Shown one piece after another: positions 1-8,995 of a stretch of 64,000 nucleotides of DNA (positions are counted from its first letter, which is position 1; every line of letters begins with the position of its first letter). The stretch is taken from positions 54,189 through 118,188 of the forward strand of contig UQDR01000005.1 in NCBI GenBank assembly GCA_900539835.1. Reading direction: 5' to 3'. This DNA comes from an uncultured Ruminococcus sp. (GTDB taxonomy: Bacteria; Bacillota; Clostridia; Oscillospirales; Ruminococcaceae). Both the position numbers and the translations under genes were made by a program. The notes beneath the pieces were generated by a model. That model made no database searches, was not told the origin of the DNA, and saw nothing but the letters and a program-made list of their open reading frames with translations.

Positions 1-1198
1 TGTCCTCAGAAATTATTGCCTTAGGCGCAACAACTGCACCCTCTGAAATTTTAAGGTTGTGACCTACAACCGCAACGCCCCATGAATCCTTGTCTTCAAT
101 AGTTTCAGGTCTTGCACCGATCTGTGCATTTTCTCCGATAACGGAATTTTCGCCAACTATTGCATATTCAACCTTTGCGCCCTTCTTTACAACACATCCC
201 GGCATAAGTATAGAATCATAAATCACTGCGCCCTCTTCAACAGTTACGCTTTCAGAAATCATTGAAAATTCAACCGAACCGTCAATACAGCTTCCTTCAG
301 TAACCATAGAATTCTGAATTGCCGCATGCTCTCCAATGCTCTGAGGCGGCATAACAGGATTTCTTGAATAAATCTTCCATGCAGGGTCATAAAGGTCTAT
401 TGGTATGTTAGGATTGATAAGATCCATGTTTGCTTCCCAAAGGGAATCAATAGTTCCAACATCCTTCCAGTATCCGTCAAAACGATAAGCAACCAGCTTT
501 TCACCGGCTTCTCTCATGTCAGGAATAATATTTTTACCAAAGTCCTTGCTTGCTTCCTTATCTTCCTCATTGGCAATAAGATAAGCCTTGAGTTTTTCCC
601 AAGTGAAAATGTAAATACCCATTGAAGCAAGTGTAGAACGAGGATGCTTTGGCTTTTCCTCGAAATCTATAATGTTGTCCTCGTCGTCAGTAATCATAAT
701 ACCGAAACGTGAAGCCTCTTCCTTTGGAACATCAAGAACAGCAATAGTTGCGTCAGCATTCTTTTCCTTATGGAAATTAAGCATCTTGTTATAATCCATC
801 TTGTAAATGTGGTCACCCGAAAGTACAACTACATATTCAGGATCATATCTCTCAATAAACGGAATATTCTGATAGATTGCATTTGCAGTTCCCGAATACC
901 AGTTAGCTCCCGAAGCCTTCTCATAAGGAGGCAATACATGAACGCCGCCATGAATTCTGTCAAGATCCCAAGGCTGACCGTTTCCGATATATTCGTTCAA
1001 AACTAACGGCTGATACTGAGTAAGAACACCCACAGTATCAATTCCTGAATTAATGCAGTTTGAAAGAGGGAAATCAATAATTCTGTATTTTCCTCCAAAC
1101 GGAACTGCCGGTTTAGCTACAGTCTGAGTCAAAGCGTACAAACGTGAACCCTGTCCGCCCGCCAGAAGCATAGCCACACATTCTTTTTTGTTGAACAT
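1..1198 (-). CDS. glgC: Glucose-1-phosphate adenylyltransferase (ADP-glucose pyrophosphorylase), C-terminus cut by window edge
   Basis: Makes ADP-glucose from glucose-1-phosphate and ATP, the committed step of bacterial glycogen synthesis. My translation of the reverse strand opens with MFNKKECVAMLLAGGQGSRL, carrying the nucleotide-binding glycine-rich signature of the family. PAVPFGGKYRIIDF, the SGDHIYKMDY segment and IDFEEKPKHP follow. The last third is rich in GxxxxI-type left-handed beta-helix repeats. The ATG at 1196-1198 is followed by an uninterrupted frame to base 1, about 399 codons, so only the last few residues should be missing compared with family members near 380-420 residues. 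It lies directly downstream of glgB, 29 bases away on the same strand, as in many Firmicute glycogen operons. Confidence 0.95.
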   Translation of the reverse strand, partial: MFNKKECVAMLLAGGQGSRLYALTQTVAKPAVPFGGKYRIIDFPLSNCINSGIDTVGVLTQYQPLVLNEYIGNGQPWDLDRIHGGVHVLPPYEKASGANWYSGTANAIYQNIPFIERYDPEYVVVLSGDHIYKMDYNKMLNFHKEKNADATIAVLDVPKEEASRFGIMITDDEDNIIDFEEKPKHPRSTLASMGIYIFTWEKLKAYLIANEEDKEASKDFGKNIIPDMREAGEKLVAYRFDGYWKDVGTIDSLWEANMDLINPNIPIDLYDPAWKIYSRNPVMPPQSIGEHAAIQNSMVTEGSCIDGSVEFSMISESVTVEEGAVIYDSILMPGCVVKKGAKVEYAIVGENSVIGENAQIGARPETIEDKDSWGVAVVGHNLKISEGAVVAPKAIISED

Positions 1199-1227
1199 AA
1201 AAATTCACCCACCAATATAATATTAAT

Positions 1228-3273
1228 TTATTTGTCAGCTGTTTTTTTAGCTGATGATTTAACTTTTTTGCCTGCTGTGTTTGCAGCAGATTTCTTGGCT
1301 GTCTTTTTAACCTTTTCCTTATCGGCAGCCTTTGAAACAGACTTTGTTTTATCTGTCTTTTTCACCGGCTTCTTTCTTTCCGGCGCTTTTTTTATTGTAA
1401 AATACATTGCCGAAAATGCAGGAATATCAATGCATATGGAGTTGTCAAATCCATGCATAGGCACAGGCTTTGATTTCACAGTACCGTTTGTAACAGGACT
1501 TCCGTCTGGAGTAGTCGTATTGAAAACCTCTGTATAGCTTCCCTTATACGGCACTCCGAAGCAATAAGATGTCCTTCCCACAGGAACAAAATTGCATACA
1601 GCAATAATTTCATTGCCCTTTCGGTCAAATCTGCGGAATATGATAATACTCTGCCTGTAATCATCATTGGAAATCCAGCTGAATCCCTCCCATGAGAAAT
1701 CATTTTCCCACATCTGAGGATGATCAAGATAAAAATGATTGAGATTTTTCACAAACTTCTGATAGTTTCTGTGATTCTCATATTCTTCGATCATAAACCA
1801 TTCAAGAGGATTTTCATAATCCCACTCTCTGAACTGTGCAAATTCCGAGCCCATAAAAAGCAGCTTTTTGCCCGGATGTATCATCATATAAGCTAAAAAC
1901 AGCTTTGCCTGTGCAAACTTCTGATCTGTATCAGCCCCGAACATCTTGTTTACAAGCGATGCCTTTCCGTGAACGACCTCATCATGTGATATTGGAAGTA
2001 TAAAGTTTTCAGAAAAAGCATAGAAGAACGAAAACGTCAGCATATCATGATGAAACGCTCTGTGAATAGGATCCATAGACATATATTTGAGCATGTCGTT
2101 CATCCAGCCCATGTTCCACTTAAAGTTAAATCCTAAACCGCCGTCTGAAGTAGGCTTTGTAACCATCGGCCACGACGTTGATTCCTCAGCAATCATAAGC
2201 GTCTGTGGATTTCTTGCAAACACCGCTTCATTCAGCTTGTGGAAGAAATCAATAGCCTCAAGATTTTCATGCCCGCCGAATACGTTTGGAGTCCATTCTC
2301 CGTCACGCCTGTCATAATCAAGATAGAGCATGGACGCCACAGCGTCAACTCTCAGTCCGTCAATGTGATATTTCTCTATCCAATACAAAGCATTTGAAAT
2401 AAGAAAAGACCTAACCTCCGGCTTTTCATAGTCAAATACCCTTGTTCCCCATGAAAGATGATCTCTCTTTTTCGGATCAGCATATTCATATGCCGGACCG
2501 CCGTCAAATTCAAACAGCCCCGCCTCATCTCTCGGAAAATGTGCAGGAACCCAATCGAGTATGACCGCAATATCCTCCTCATGGAACATATCTATCATTT
2601 TCATTAATTCCTTCGGCGTACCGAATCTTGAGGTGGGAGCATAATATCCAATGCCCTGATATCCCCATGATCCCTCAAAAGGATATTCCGCCAAAGGCAT
2701 AAACTCAATATGAGTATATCCCATCTCCTTCATATATGGAATTATCTTCCTTGAAAAATCTACATAACTGAAATATTCGCCGTCAGAGCATTTGTCCCAT
2801 GAATTAATATGCACCTCATAAATATTCATCGGGCTGTCATAAATATTTTTTGCTTTCTTAGCCTTGACCCACTTTGAATCTGACCACTTATAATCATCTA
2901 TCGGGCAAATCTTAGAACCTGTATTGGGAGCATTCTCCATGTGAGTTCCGTAAGGATCCGCCTTCATATGAAGCTTGTTGTCACATCCTGACACCGCATA
3001 TTTGTAAGTATCAAATTCCTCAGCGTTTTCAATAAATGCTTCCCAAACTTCAGAGTCGCCGATCTTTTCCATAGGATCAGCCGACTGATCCCAGTTGTTA
3101 AAATCCCCCACAACCGAAACTGCCTGAGCATTCTTTGCCCAGACTCTGAAAAAGAAGCCCTTTTTTCCGCCCTTCTCTCCCTTATGGCATCCGAAAAAAT
3201 CATACGCCATCAGGTTCGTTCCCTGATGAAAAAGATGCAGGGGAAGAGCATAATTTTCAGGTATTTTATTCAT
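1228..3273 (-). CDS. glgB: 1,4-alpha-glucan branching enzyme with a lysine/alanine-rich C-terminal tail
   Basis: Introduces alpha-1,6 branches into glycogen. The protein has an N-terminal CBM48-like domain (FFRVWAKNAQAVSVVGDFNNW) and a GH13 barrel with the expected motifs: DWVPAHFP, GLRVDAVASM (nucleophile Asp), IAEEST (acid Glu) and ISHDEVVHGK. I place the start at the ATG at 3271-3273, because a GGAGGG lies 8 bases upstream; this gives 681 residues. An in-frame ATG 11 codons earlier has no comparable ribosome site. The last 55 or so residues are almost only Lys, Ala, Ser and Thr, as in histone H1-like tails, and are not part of the usual enzyme. It pairs with glgC downstream. Confidence 0.95.
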   Translation of the reverse strand: MNKIPENYALPLHLFHQGTNLMAYDFFGCHKGEKGGKKGFFFRVWAKNAQAVSVVGDFNNWDQSADPMEKIGDSEVWEAFIENAEEFDTYKYAVSGCDNKLHMKADPYGTHMENAPNTGSKICPIDDYKWSDSKWVKAKKAKNIYDSPMNIYEVHINSWDKCSDGEYFSYVDFSRKIIPYMKEMGYTHIEFMPLAEYPFEGSWGYQGIGYYAPTSRFGTPKELMKMIDMFHEEDIAVILDWVPAHFPRDEAGLFEFDGGPAYEYADPKKRDHLSWGTRVFDYEKPEVRSFLISNALYWIEKYHIDGLRVDAVASMLYLDYDRRDGEWTPNVFGGHENLEAIDFFHKLNEAVFARNPQTLMIAEESTSWPMVTKPTSDGGLGFNFKWNMGWMNDMLKYMSMDPIHRAFHHDMLTFSFFYAFSENFILPISHDEVVHGKASLVNKMFGADTDQKFAQAKLFLAYMMIHPGKKLLFMGSEFAQFREWDYENPLEWFMIEEYENHRNYQKFVKNLNHFYLDHPQMWENDFSWEGFSWISNDDYRQSIIIFRRFDRKGNEIIAVCNFVPVGRTSYCFGVPYKGSYTEVFNTTTPDGSPVTNGTVKSKPVPMHGFDNSICIDIPAFSAMYFTIKKAPERKKPVKKTDKTKSVSKAADKEKVKKTAKKSAANTAGKKVKSSAKKTADK

Positions 3274-3535
3274 TACCAGCGCCCTCCGCAAAACCGGATT
3301 TTCCATTTTCCAAAACCACAGCTTTTTATAATCGGCGATCCTGGCCGCCGTTTTTTATTCTGTTATAAGAAAATAAAAACATCCGCCGTAAAACCTTATT
3401 TCTTATAAATTTATTCTAACTCATATTGCAATTTTTTGCAATAGTTTTAGTAATTATTTTCAATATGTCACAGTTTTCAACTAATAACTTTGTGCAATTT
3501 TAACAAATAAATATCCATATTAAACTAAATTAAAT

Positions 3536-5836
3536 TTACTGAATATTACTTTTAGCTTCTATCTTGATGATTATTACTGAAATATCATCTCTTTTATGGT
3601 TTTTATATTTTTCCATAGCCGCCTCACCGATTTTCTGTGCAATTTCCTGAGGCTCAGCATCCATTGACTTTCTTATCAAATCAATGCCGTTTCTCACAAC
3701 ATTTTCATCAACTCCGTCTGAAGTCATGATAATGTAATCTCCTCCGAAAATTTTCACATCTGAAATATCAGGAATACAGTCAGGAAGAATCCCTGCCGGA
3801 AACGCCTGTCCTCCCACAGCTTTAATAGACTCATCTCTGTAAAGATAAGAAACGCATGCTCCGGACTTTAGAAACTCAGCAATTCCTCCGCATAAATCAA
3901 GTTTCAGTATGTCAAGAGTGGCAAAAGACTCTTCCCATCCCTTTACACGTAGTATAGAATTTATCAGCCTGTGTGCAGTACTCAGCGATACTCCGGCCTT
4001 CAGCAATCTTGACGTCAGATTAACCGCAAACATAGAGTCAAGCTTTGCCCTCTTTCCTGTGCCCATTCCGTCAGACAATATAACATATCTCTCTCCTGTG
4101 CTTAAAGAAAGCATGTCAAATGTGTCTCCCGAATATTCCTTATCGCTGCATGAAGCCTGAAAGCTTCCTGTCCTTATTTCAAGCAAAGGCTGTTCAGTAA
4201 AAGAAAGCTTTGTAACATTATCAACAGCAGTAATAACAGGCAAATCAAAATCACATTCGGTTATAGAGCTTATCCCGGTTGTAAGCCTTACTCTGTCCCC
4301 CCTGAAAGCAGAGGTAAGAAAAACCTCTACCCTTTGACTCCTGTTCTCGTCAATGAAAACACATGCCTTTGCATTAGGATATCCTAAATGAGAAAAATAA
4401 TCCCTCACCTGTGATGAAAGCGACGGATCAATGGCTCTTACCTGACCAACTCTATAGGATAAATCGCTTAAAATATCCTCCATGGACGCAAGCTGTTCAG
4501 TCAAAAGATCCCTCATCTCTTTAAGATGAATACCGTTAGCCTTTTCAGCTAAAAGCTCTTTATAAAGCTCGTTAAACGCAAATTCAATGTCAGCAGCTTT
4601 GCTGCAAACAGGTAAATTTTTATCAATATCCAAAGGACTTACGCCATTATAACACAAAATTGTGTTTTCTAATTCAGAAAAAGCATTCATTGTGTAATCC
4701 TTGTTCTTTTTCCAGCAGCCCTGAAACATACTGCATCCCGAACAAACCGCCATGCAAACCTGACGCTTTAAATCCGTATCCTTTGATTTTCTGTCAATAG
4801 CAGCAGAAACCAAAGTGATCTGACTCCTGATATCAGATAAGGTGTGAGATGCAAAGCTAAGCCTTGCCGAAGCTGTCTGACCAACCAAATCTATTGAATT
4901 TCTCGCTCCCATAACCCTGCCTGCCGCCTTTTTGATTAAAGAAACAGGCACAGCAATGTAAACCATAGAACCGATAAGAAGATCGGCAAACATGAAAAAA
5001 GTATCTCCGTTCACACCAATAGCAACCAAGCTTATAAGAGATACTCCTAAGAATGCAAGTACGGTTATAAGTGAACCAAATTGAATGAATGCACCGCATA
5101 TAAGTCCCGATGTGGCTAAAAGCAATGTGTTTTTAGCAAGCAAAGGATTACAGAGAAGTACTCCGCAGGTGGTCAGCGCTCCCATAACTGCTCCGCCGGC
5201 ATTGCGATATTTTCTTACTCCGCACAGTATACCGAAGGTCCCCGCAATTCTTCCAAGGTTTATTACAGGCAAAGGCGCTGCACTCAGGGTTGCAATTACC
5301 ACAATATAAATGATTCCGCCGAAAATGCCGTTTATTCCGCTTAGTTCAAAAACACCGTCGCTGTCACGCTTTTGCACTACCGTTTTCACTACAAAAACAA
5401 CACATCCGCACAACAACGCACCAAGCATTCTCATTGAAGTCGTGTATGTATCTCCCGGCATAGCGACCGACATAACAGATCCGAAAAGAATCATAATCCC
5501 CGAAGTCAAAAGGCTAATGAAAATAGGATTTTCATTTTTTCTTGAATCATTTAAAATTATTCGCACAACAGAAATAACAAGCATTGAGCAAAGCTGAACA
5601 ATGCCTGCCTCCAAGCTGCCCTGAATTATGTATGCACAAACCGACCCGATAAATGCAGGAATTATATTTACCCCCGACAAAACCGCTACAGCAACATTAA
5701 TCGGAGACGGAAATCCCAACAGCTTTCCAAAGGCGGCAGCGAACGACGCCGCTGCTGATATAACCCATAAAATCCTGTTTTCAGTGCTTTTATTAATATG
5801 AACCTTAACCGTATCTTTTACCTTTAACATCCTCAC
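3536..5836 (-). CDS. spoIIE: Stage II sporulation protein E, membrane-bound PP2C phosphatase
   Basis: SpoIIE dephosphorylates the anti-anti-sigma factor SpoIIAA to switch on sigma-F in the forespore, and sits at the asymmetric septum. The first 300 or so residues form a series of hydrophobic membrane segments. A central cytoplasmic region with a Cys cluster (CMAVCSGCSMFQGC) follows. The C-terminal PP2C domain shows the metal-binding motifs LSDGMGTG, MTSDGVDENV and KRDDISVIII. The total of 766 residues is close to the usual length near 800. The start is ambiguous: a GTG at 5834-5836 with GGA seven bases upstream, or an ATG two codons later. The upstream gap (5837-5988) holds the inverted repeat ATCGG-N5-CCGAT near 5903-5917. 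The downstream gap (3307-3535) is AT-rich with no clear feature. Confidence 0.95.
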   Translation of the reverse strand: MRMLKVKDTVKVHINKSTENRILWVISAAASFAAAFGKLLGFPSPINVAVAVLSGVNIIPAFIGSVCAYIIQGSLEAGIVQLCSMLVISVVRIILNDSRKNENPIFISLLTSGIMILFGSVMSVAMPGDTYTTSMRMLGALLCGCVVFVVKTVVQKRDSDGVFELSGINGIFGGIIYIVVIATLSAAPLPVINLGRIAGTFGILCGVRKYRNAGGAVMGALTTCGVLLCNPLLAKNTLLLATSGLICGAFIQFGSLITVLAFLGVSLISLVAIGVNGDTFFMFADLLIGSMVYIAVPVSLIKKAAGRVMGARNSIDLVGQTASARLSFASHTLSDIRSQITLVSAAIDRKSKDTDLKRQVCMAVCSGCSMFQGCWKKNKDYTMNAFSELENTILCYNGVSPLDIDKNLPVCSKAADIEFAFNELYKELLAEKANGIHLKEMRDLLTEQLASMEDILSDLSYRVGQVRAIDPSLSSQVRDYFSHLGYPNAKACVFIDENRSQRVEVFLTSAFRGDRVRLTTGISSITECDFDLPVITAVDNVTKLSFTEQPLLEIRTGSFQASCSDKEYSGDTFDMLSLSTGERYVILSDGMGTGKRAKLDSMFAVNLTSRLLKAGVSLSTAHRLINSILRVKGWEESFATLDILKLDLCGGIAEFLKSGACVSYLYRDESIKAVGGQAFPAGILPDCIPDISDVKIFGGDYIIMTSDGVDENVVRNGIDLIRKSMDAEPQEIAQKIGEAAMEKYKNHKRDDISVIIIKIEAKSNIQ

Positions 5837-5988
5837 ACCACATCCTATAAAATATTATTGCTGATAATATTTTATCAAATATATACGGTGTTTTTTGTCA
5901 TAATCGGGTTGTCCGATTCAGAAATAAGAAATTCAAAACAGTTATGAAAGTTCAGCGGCTCACATCATCAAAAAATATATGTTAATAT

Positions 5989-6855
5989 TTATTTCACTGC
6001 CAGCTTTTTCAGCTGTTCCGCAAATAAAATAAACTGCTCCATTGAAAGCTGTTCTGGTCTTATCGTCAAAGATAAACCTGACTTTTCTGCCGCTGACGAA
6101 ACGATGTTTTTCTCTATTCCCATAGAGGATGAAACAGAATTTACAAGCGTCTTTCTACGCTGAGAAAACGCTGCCCTGACTACCTTGAAAAAGTATGCTT
6201 CATCACTCACTCCCTCAGGAGTGTTCTCCTTTATGTCAAATCTGACTACACAGCTGTCAACATTAGGCGCAGGCATAAAGCTTCCCCTTGAAACATTGAA
6301 AAGCATTTTCGGCTCTGAAAAATAATTTACCGCAACCGTAACCGCACCCATATCACGAGTGCCCATTTTTGCACAAAGCCTTACTCCCGCCTCTTTTTGT
6401 ACCATAACCGTAATCGACTTTATAGGAAGCCTTTTTTCAAGAAGCATCATAATGATAGGTGAGGTTATGTAGTAAGGAAGATTGGCGCATACCGCAACGT
6501 CAAGCCCGTTAAACTCTTCAGAAATCAGCTTGTGCAGATCAACATTCATAACATCATCATTGATAATCTTTATGTTGCTATATTCACCTAAGGTTTCTTC
6601 CAAAACAGGCAATAATCGTCCGTCAATTTCAATGGCAACTACCTTTTCTGCACGTTTTGCCAGCTCGCTGGTAAGAACTCCGATTCCCGTACCGATTTCA
6701 ATTATGCCAAAGCCTTTTTTAGCATTCCCCATCTCCGCTATTTTGGGACAAACTGAGGGATTTATTAAAAAATTCTGACCCAAGGCTTTTGAAAATGAAA
6801 AATTGTGACGTTCCAAAACGTCTTTTATTACCCCAATATTTGAAAGATTGTCCAT
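5989..6855 (-). CDS. rsmA: 16S rRNA dimethyladenosine transferase RsmA/KsgA
   Basis: Dimethylates the two adjacent adenines near the 3' end of 16S rRNA, a late step of small-subunit maturation; its loss gives kasugamycin resistance. The 288-residue protein has the family's N-terminal KALGQNFLIN, the SAM-binding glycine motif IIEIGTGIGVLTSEL, an acidic loop end (VVAIEIDGRLLP) and the catalytic NLPYYITSPII. The C-terminal helical domain has the FSQRRKTLVNS segment. The start has a GGAGG eight bases upstream in ACGGAGGCGTCAAG. It precedes spoIIE on the same strand with a gap of about 150 bases. No strong terminator is visible between them, so partial co-transcription is possible. Confidence 0.97.
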   Translation of the reverse strand: MDNLSNIGVIKDVLERHNFSFSKALGQNFLINPSVCPKIAEMGNAKKGFGIIEIGTGIGVLTSELAKRAEKVVAIEIDGRLLPVLEETLGEYSNIKIINDDVMNVDLHKLISEEFNGLDVAVCANLPYYITSPIIMMLLEKRLPIKSITVMVQKEAGVRLCAKMGTRDMGAVTVAVNYFSEPKMLFNVSRGSFMPAPNVDSCVVRFDIKENTPEGVSDEAYFFKVVRAAFSQRRKTLVNSVSSSMGIEKNIVSSAAEKSGLSLTIRPEQLSMEQFILFAEQLKKLAVK

Positions 6856-7029
6856 CTTGACGCCTCCGTAATTTAATTATTTTAATTTTATCATACCCAA
6901 AAAATCCTGTCAATAAAACTGACGTAAAATTAAAGTCCAAATGAGGTGTAATTTTGCCTCAGCGAGGTAAAATAAATATATATTCTTAGAGAATATATAA
7001 ATTAAAAACCAATGAAAGGATTGTAAAAA

Positions 7030-7278
7030 ATGGACCAAAGAAATTTTTCAAACGGACAGGATATCCCGTTAGGACTTGGAATGGCAATGGCTCAGAACCC
7101 AAAAGCTATGGAGTATTTCGCAAAGCTTGATTCAGCAGGAAAACAACAAGTCATCAATGCAACACATCATATTCATTCAAAATCCGAAATGAGTGAATTT
7201 GTGAATAATATTGCTAATTTTAAGGATACAGCGATCACCGACAGCCCCGAAGATCCATATAACGGAATTTATTTATAG
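7030..7278 (+). CDS. Small conserved-looking protein of unknown function, 82 residues
   Basis: The product begins MDQRNFSNGQDIPLGLGMAM and is predicted to be helical and soluble, with no signal peptide or membrane segment. A ribosome site (AAAGGA) lies about 8 bases before the ATG. The central pattern, with MEYFAKLD and later an HxIHSKSEM segment, resembles short proteins common in Clostridia that have no assigned role. It is transcribed away from rsmA and stands alone in front of the purine operon and its structured RNA. The upstream gap (6856-7029) contains the hairpin TATATTCTTAGAGAATATA near 6979-6997. I infer that it is a real gene from the ribosome site and composition. I cannot assign a function. 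Confidence 0.75.
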   Translation: MDQRNFSNGQDIPLGLGMAMAQNPKAMEYFAKLDSAGKQQVINATHHIHSKSEMSEFVNNIANFKDTAITDSPEDPYNGIYL

Positions 7279-7333
7279 ACAATATTCACAATTAATTAAA
7301 TATTAATTGATATAAATTTTATAGAATATGGTG

Positions 7334-7362
7334 TTGAAATTTCTGTGTTAATATTGTACAAT
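7334..7362 (+). promoter_or_regulatory. Likely sigma-A promoter for the 6S-like RNA/purE transcript
   Basis: TTGAAA at 7334-7339 and TACAAT at 7357-7362 are separated by exactly 17 bases, a near-consensus housekeeping promoter. Transcription would begin near 7370, about 30 bases before the closing stem of the structured RNA. A second AT-rich box (TATAAG) just downstream could serve as an alternative -10. Confidence 0.5.
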
Positions 7363-7399
7363 ATTAATATAAGATGCGTTTGAAGAAATATTCTTGTTT

Positions 7400-7573
7400 T
7401 TTGGGTGCAAAATGCGGAAAAGTACGGAGGTCTGCCGTGGTTTTCCCCTGTTGTCGGAGGAACAATATGAAAAATTCCGAACAAAGACCGCTTTTATGCT
7501 TTTCAAATATGTTTTTCAGCTTTAAGGATATGTCCTCAGTTTCAGGATGTGCCCTTGGTCTTTTGCACTCTAA
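7400..7573 (+). ncRNA. ssrS: Structured RNA upstream of purE, candidate 6S RNA
   Basis: The strand folds into one long, interrupted hairpin. GGGTGCAAAA at 7403-7412 pairs with TTTTGCACTC at 7561-7570 (10 bp with one G-U), spanning about 168 nt. Inside, GGTCT (about 7429) can pair with AGACC (about 7485), and an apical hairpin forms from TGTTGTCGGAGGAA and TTCCGAACA. A short AGGA/TCCT hairpin sits in the 3' side of the central open region. A closing stem, large central bubble, small 3'-side hairpin and apical stem in a transcript under 200 nt is the architecture of 6S RNA, which binds the RNA polymerase holoenzyme. An independent terminator follows at 7597. I did not recognise conserved 6S bases with certainty; a purine-sensing leader or an unclassified RNA remains possible. 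Confidence 0.5.
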
Positions 7574-7596
7574 TTACAATTTAACGTCAATTTTAT

Positions 7597-7627
7597 AAAC
7601 TGCAACGCAATAGTTGCAGTTTTTTTA
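7597..7627 (+). terminator. Rho-independent terminator between the structured RNA and purE
   Basis: AACTGCAAC (7598-7606) and GTTGCAGTT (7613-7621) form a perfect 9-bp stem with a six-base loop, followed by a run of T. It ends the 6S-like RNA, or could act as an attenuator for purE, whose ATG is 36 bases further on. Confidence 0.85.
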
Positions 7628-7662
7628 TTTCACAATAAAATGAAATCAGGAGGAATTATATA

Positions 7663-8157
7663 ATGAAAAAAGTAGCAGTTATTATGGGCTCTGACAGCGA
7701 TTTTCCTGTAGTAAAATCTGCATTAAGCGAGCTTAAAAATTACGGCGTTCCATTTGAATGCGTTGTAATGTCGGCTCACAGAACACCTGAGCTTGCGTCA
7801 GCCTTTGCTTCAAATGCAAAAGCAAACGGCTTCGGCGTAATCATCTGTGCCGCAGGAATGGCAGCACATCTTGCCGGTGTAGTAGCAGGACATACAACCC
7901 TGCCGGTTATCGGAATTCCAATTAAATCAACCTTTGAGGGACTTGACGCACTTCTTGCTACAGTCCAGATGCCTTCAGGAATTCCTGTGGCTACCGTAGC
8001 AGTAAACGGAGCTAAAAATGCAGCAATCCTTGCTATTCAGATGCTTGCACTTTCTGACGAAACATTGGCTCAGAAGCTTGAGCAGGCTAAGCAGGATATG
8101 ATTGACGGCGTTATGGCAAAAAACGAAAAGCTTCAGGAAGCACTGAAAGAACTTTAA
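7663..8157 (+). CDS. purE: N5-carboxyaminoimidazole ribonucleotide mutase
   Basis: Converts N5-CAIR to CAIR (class I PurE) in de novo purine synthesis. The 164-residue protein shows the family signature MGSDSDFPVVKSAL at the N-terminus, then VVMSAHRTPEL and IICAAGMAAHLAGVVAGHTTLPVIG, which form the CAIR-binding pocket with the catalytic histidine. The start follows an AGGAGG about 11 bases upstream. It is the first coding gene of the purine run and is not accompanied by purK, so either N5-CAIR synthase lies elsewhere or this enzyme works on AIR and CO2. The residue pattern with SAHRTP matches class I. Confidence 0.96.
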   Translation: MKKVAVIMGSDSDFPVVKSALSELKNYGVPFECVVMSAHRTPELASAFASNAKANGFGVIICAAGMAAHLAGVVAGHTTLPVIGIPIKSTFEGLDALLATVQMPSGIPVATVAVNGAKNAAILAIQMLALSDETLAQKLEQAKQDMIDGVMAKNEKLQEALKEL

Positions 8158-8205
8158 TTTTACAGTTAATTATTTAAATTTATATATTTTTAGGAGGATA
8201 AAATA

Positions 8206-8928
8206 ATGAGCAATATCGAAAAAAAAGAACAGCTTTATGAGGGAAAAGCAAAGAAAGTATATGCAACAAACGACCCTGATCTTGTAATCGTTGATTATAA
8301 GGACGATGCTACCGCTTTCAACGGCGAGAAAAAGGGCACTATTTCAGGCAAAGGCGTAATCAATAACAGAATGACAAACTTTATGTTCAAGCTTCTTGAA
8401 AAAGAAGGCGTTCCTACTCACCTCGTTGAAGAAATCAGCGACAGAGAAACTATTGTTAAAAAAGTTGAAATCGTACCTCTCGAAGTAATTGTAAGAAACG
8501 TTGCCGCAGGAAGCTTCTCAAAGAAGCTCGGTATCGCCGAGGGTACAAAGCTAAAACAGCCAACTCTCGAATTCAGCTATAAGAACGACGATTTGGGCGA
8601 TCCGTTCATCAATGATTATTATGCACTTGGCTTAGGCCTTGCTACACAGGAAGAAATCGACGCAATTTCAAAATATGCATTTATGGTAAACGACTTTATG
8701 GTTAAGTTCTTTAAAGAAAAGAACGTTGACCTTATTGACTTTAAAATTGAGTTCGGAAGAACATCAGACGGAACAATCATCTTGGCTGATGAAATCTCAC
8801 CCGACACCTGCCGTTTCTGGGATTCAACAACTCATGAAAAGCTTGATAAGGATAGATTCCGCAGAGATATGGGCGGCGTAGAAGAAGCTTATCAGGAAAT
8901 GATGAAAAGATTAGGCATAGATAAGTAA
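8206..8928 (+). CDS. purC: SAICAR synthetase (phosphoribosylaminoimidazole-succinocarboxamide synthase)
   Basis: Joins CAIR and aspartate with ATP. The 240 residues match the usual length near 235-240. Visible motifs are KKEQLYEGKAKKVYAT at the N-terminus (ATP loop), DDATAFNGEKKG, the central VEIVPLEVIVRNVAAGS and, near the C-terminus, DFKIEFGR, DEISPDTCRFWD and DKDRFRRDMG. The start has an AGGAGG ribosome site 8 bases upstream. It lies 48 bases after purE and 67 before purF, in one operon with them. Confidence 0.97.
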   Translation: MSNIEKKEQLYEGKAKKVYATNDPDLVIVDYKDDATAFNGEKKGTISGKGVINNRMTNFMFKLLEKEGVPTHLVEEISDRETIVKKVEIVPLEVIVRNVAAGSFSKKLGIAEGTKLKQPTLEFSYKNDDLGDPFINDYYALGLGLATQEEIDAISKYAFMVNDFMVKFFKEKNVDLIDFKIEFGRTSDGTIILADEISPDTCRFWDSTTHEKLDKDRFRRDMGGVEEAYQEMMKRLGIDK

Positions 8929-8995
8929 TATCAAATTAGTTTTAGAATAAATCTGCTATTTAAATCCAATACAATCGAAATCGGAGGTCTTGCTA

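Noticed and set aside
770..1006. 78-codon open frame on the plus strand inside glgC
   Set aside because: It lies entirely antisense to a well-matched glgC frame and has no ribosome site or recognisable motif.
3320..3360. Hairpin CGGCG...CGCCG followed by T-run in the glgB-spoIIE gap
   Set aside because: The T-run is on the plus strand, but no plus-strand gene precedes it; it may be incidental.
5897..5920. Possible Spo0A boxes or a palindromic operator upstream of spoIIE
   Set aside because: The matches to the Spo0A box have two or more mismatches each, and the inverted repeat ATCGG/CCGAT is short. Too weak to call.
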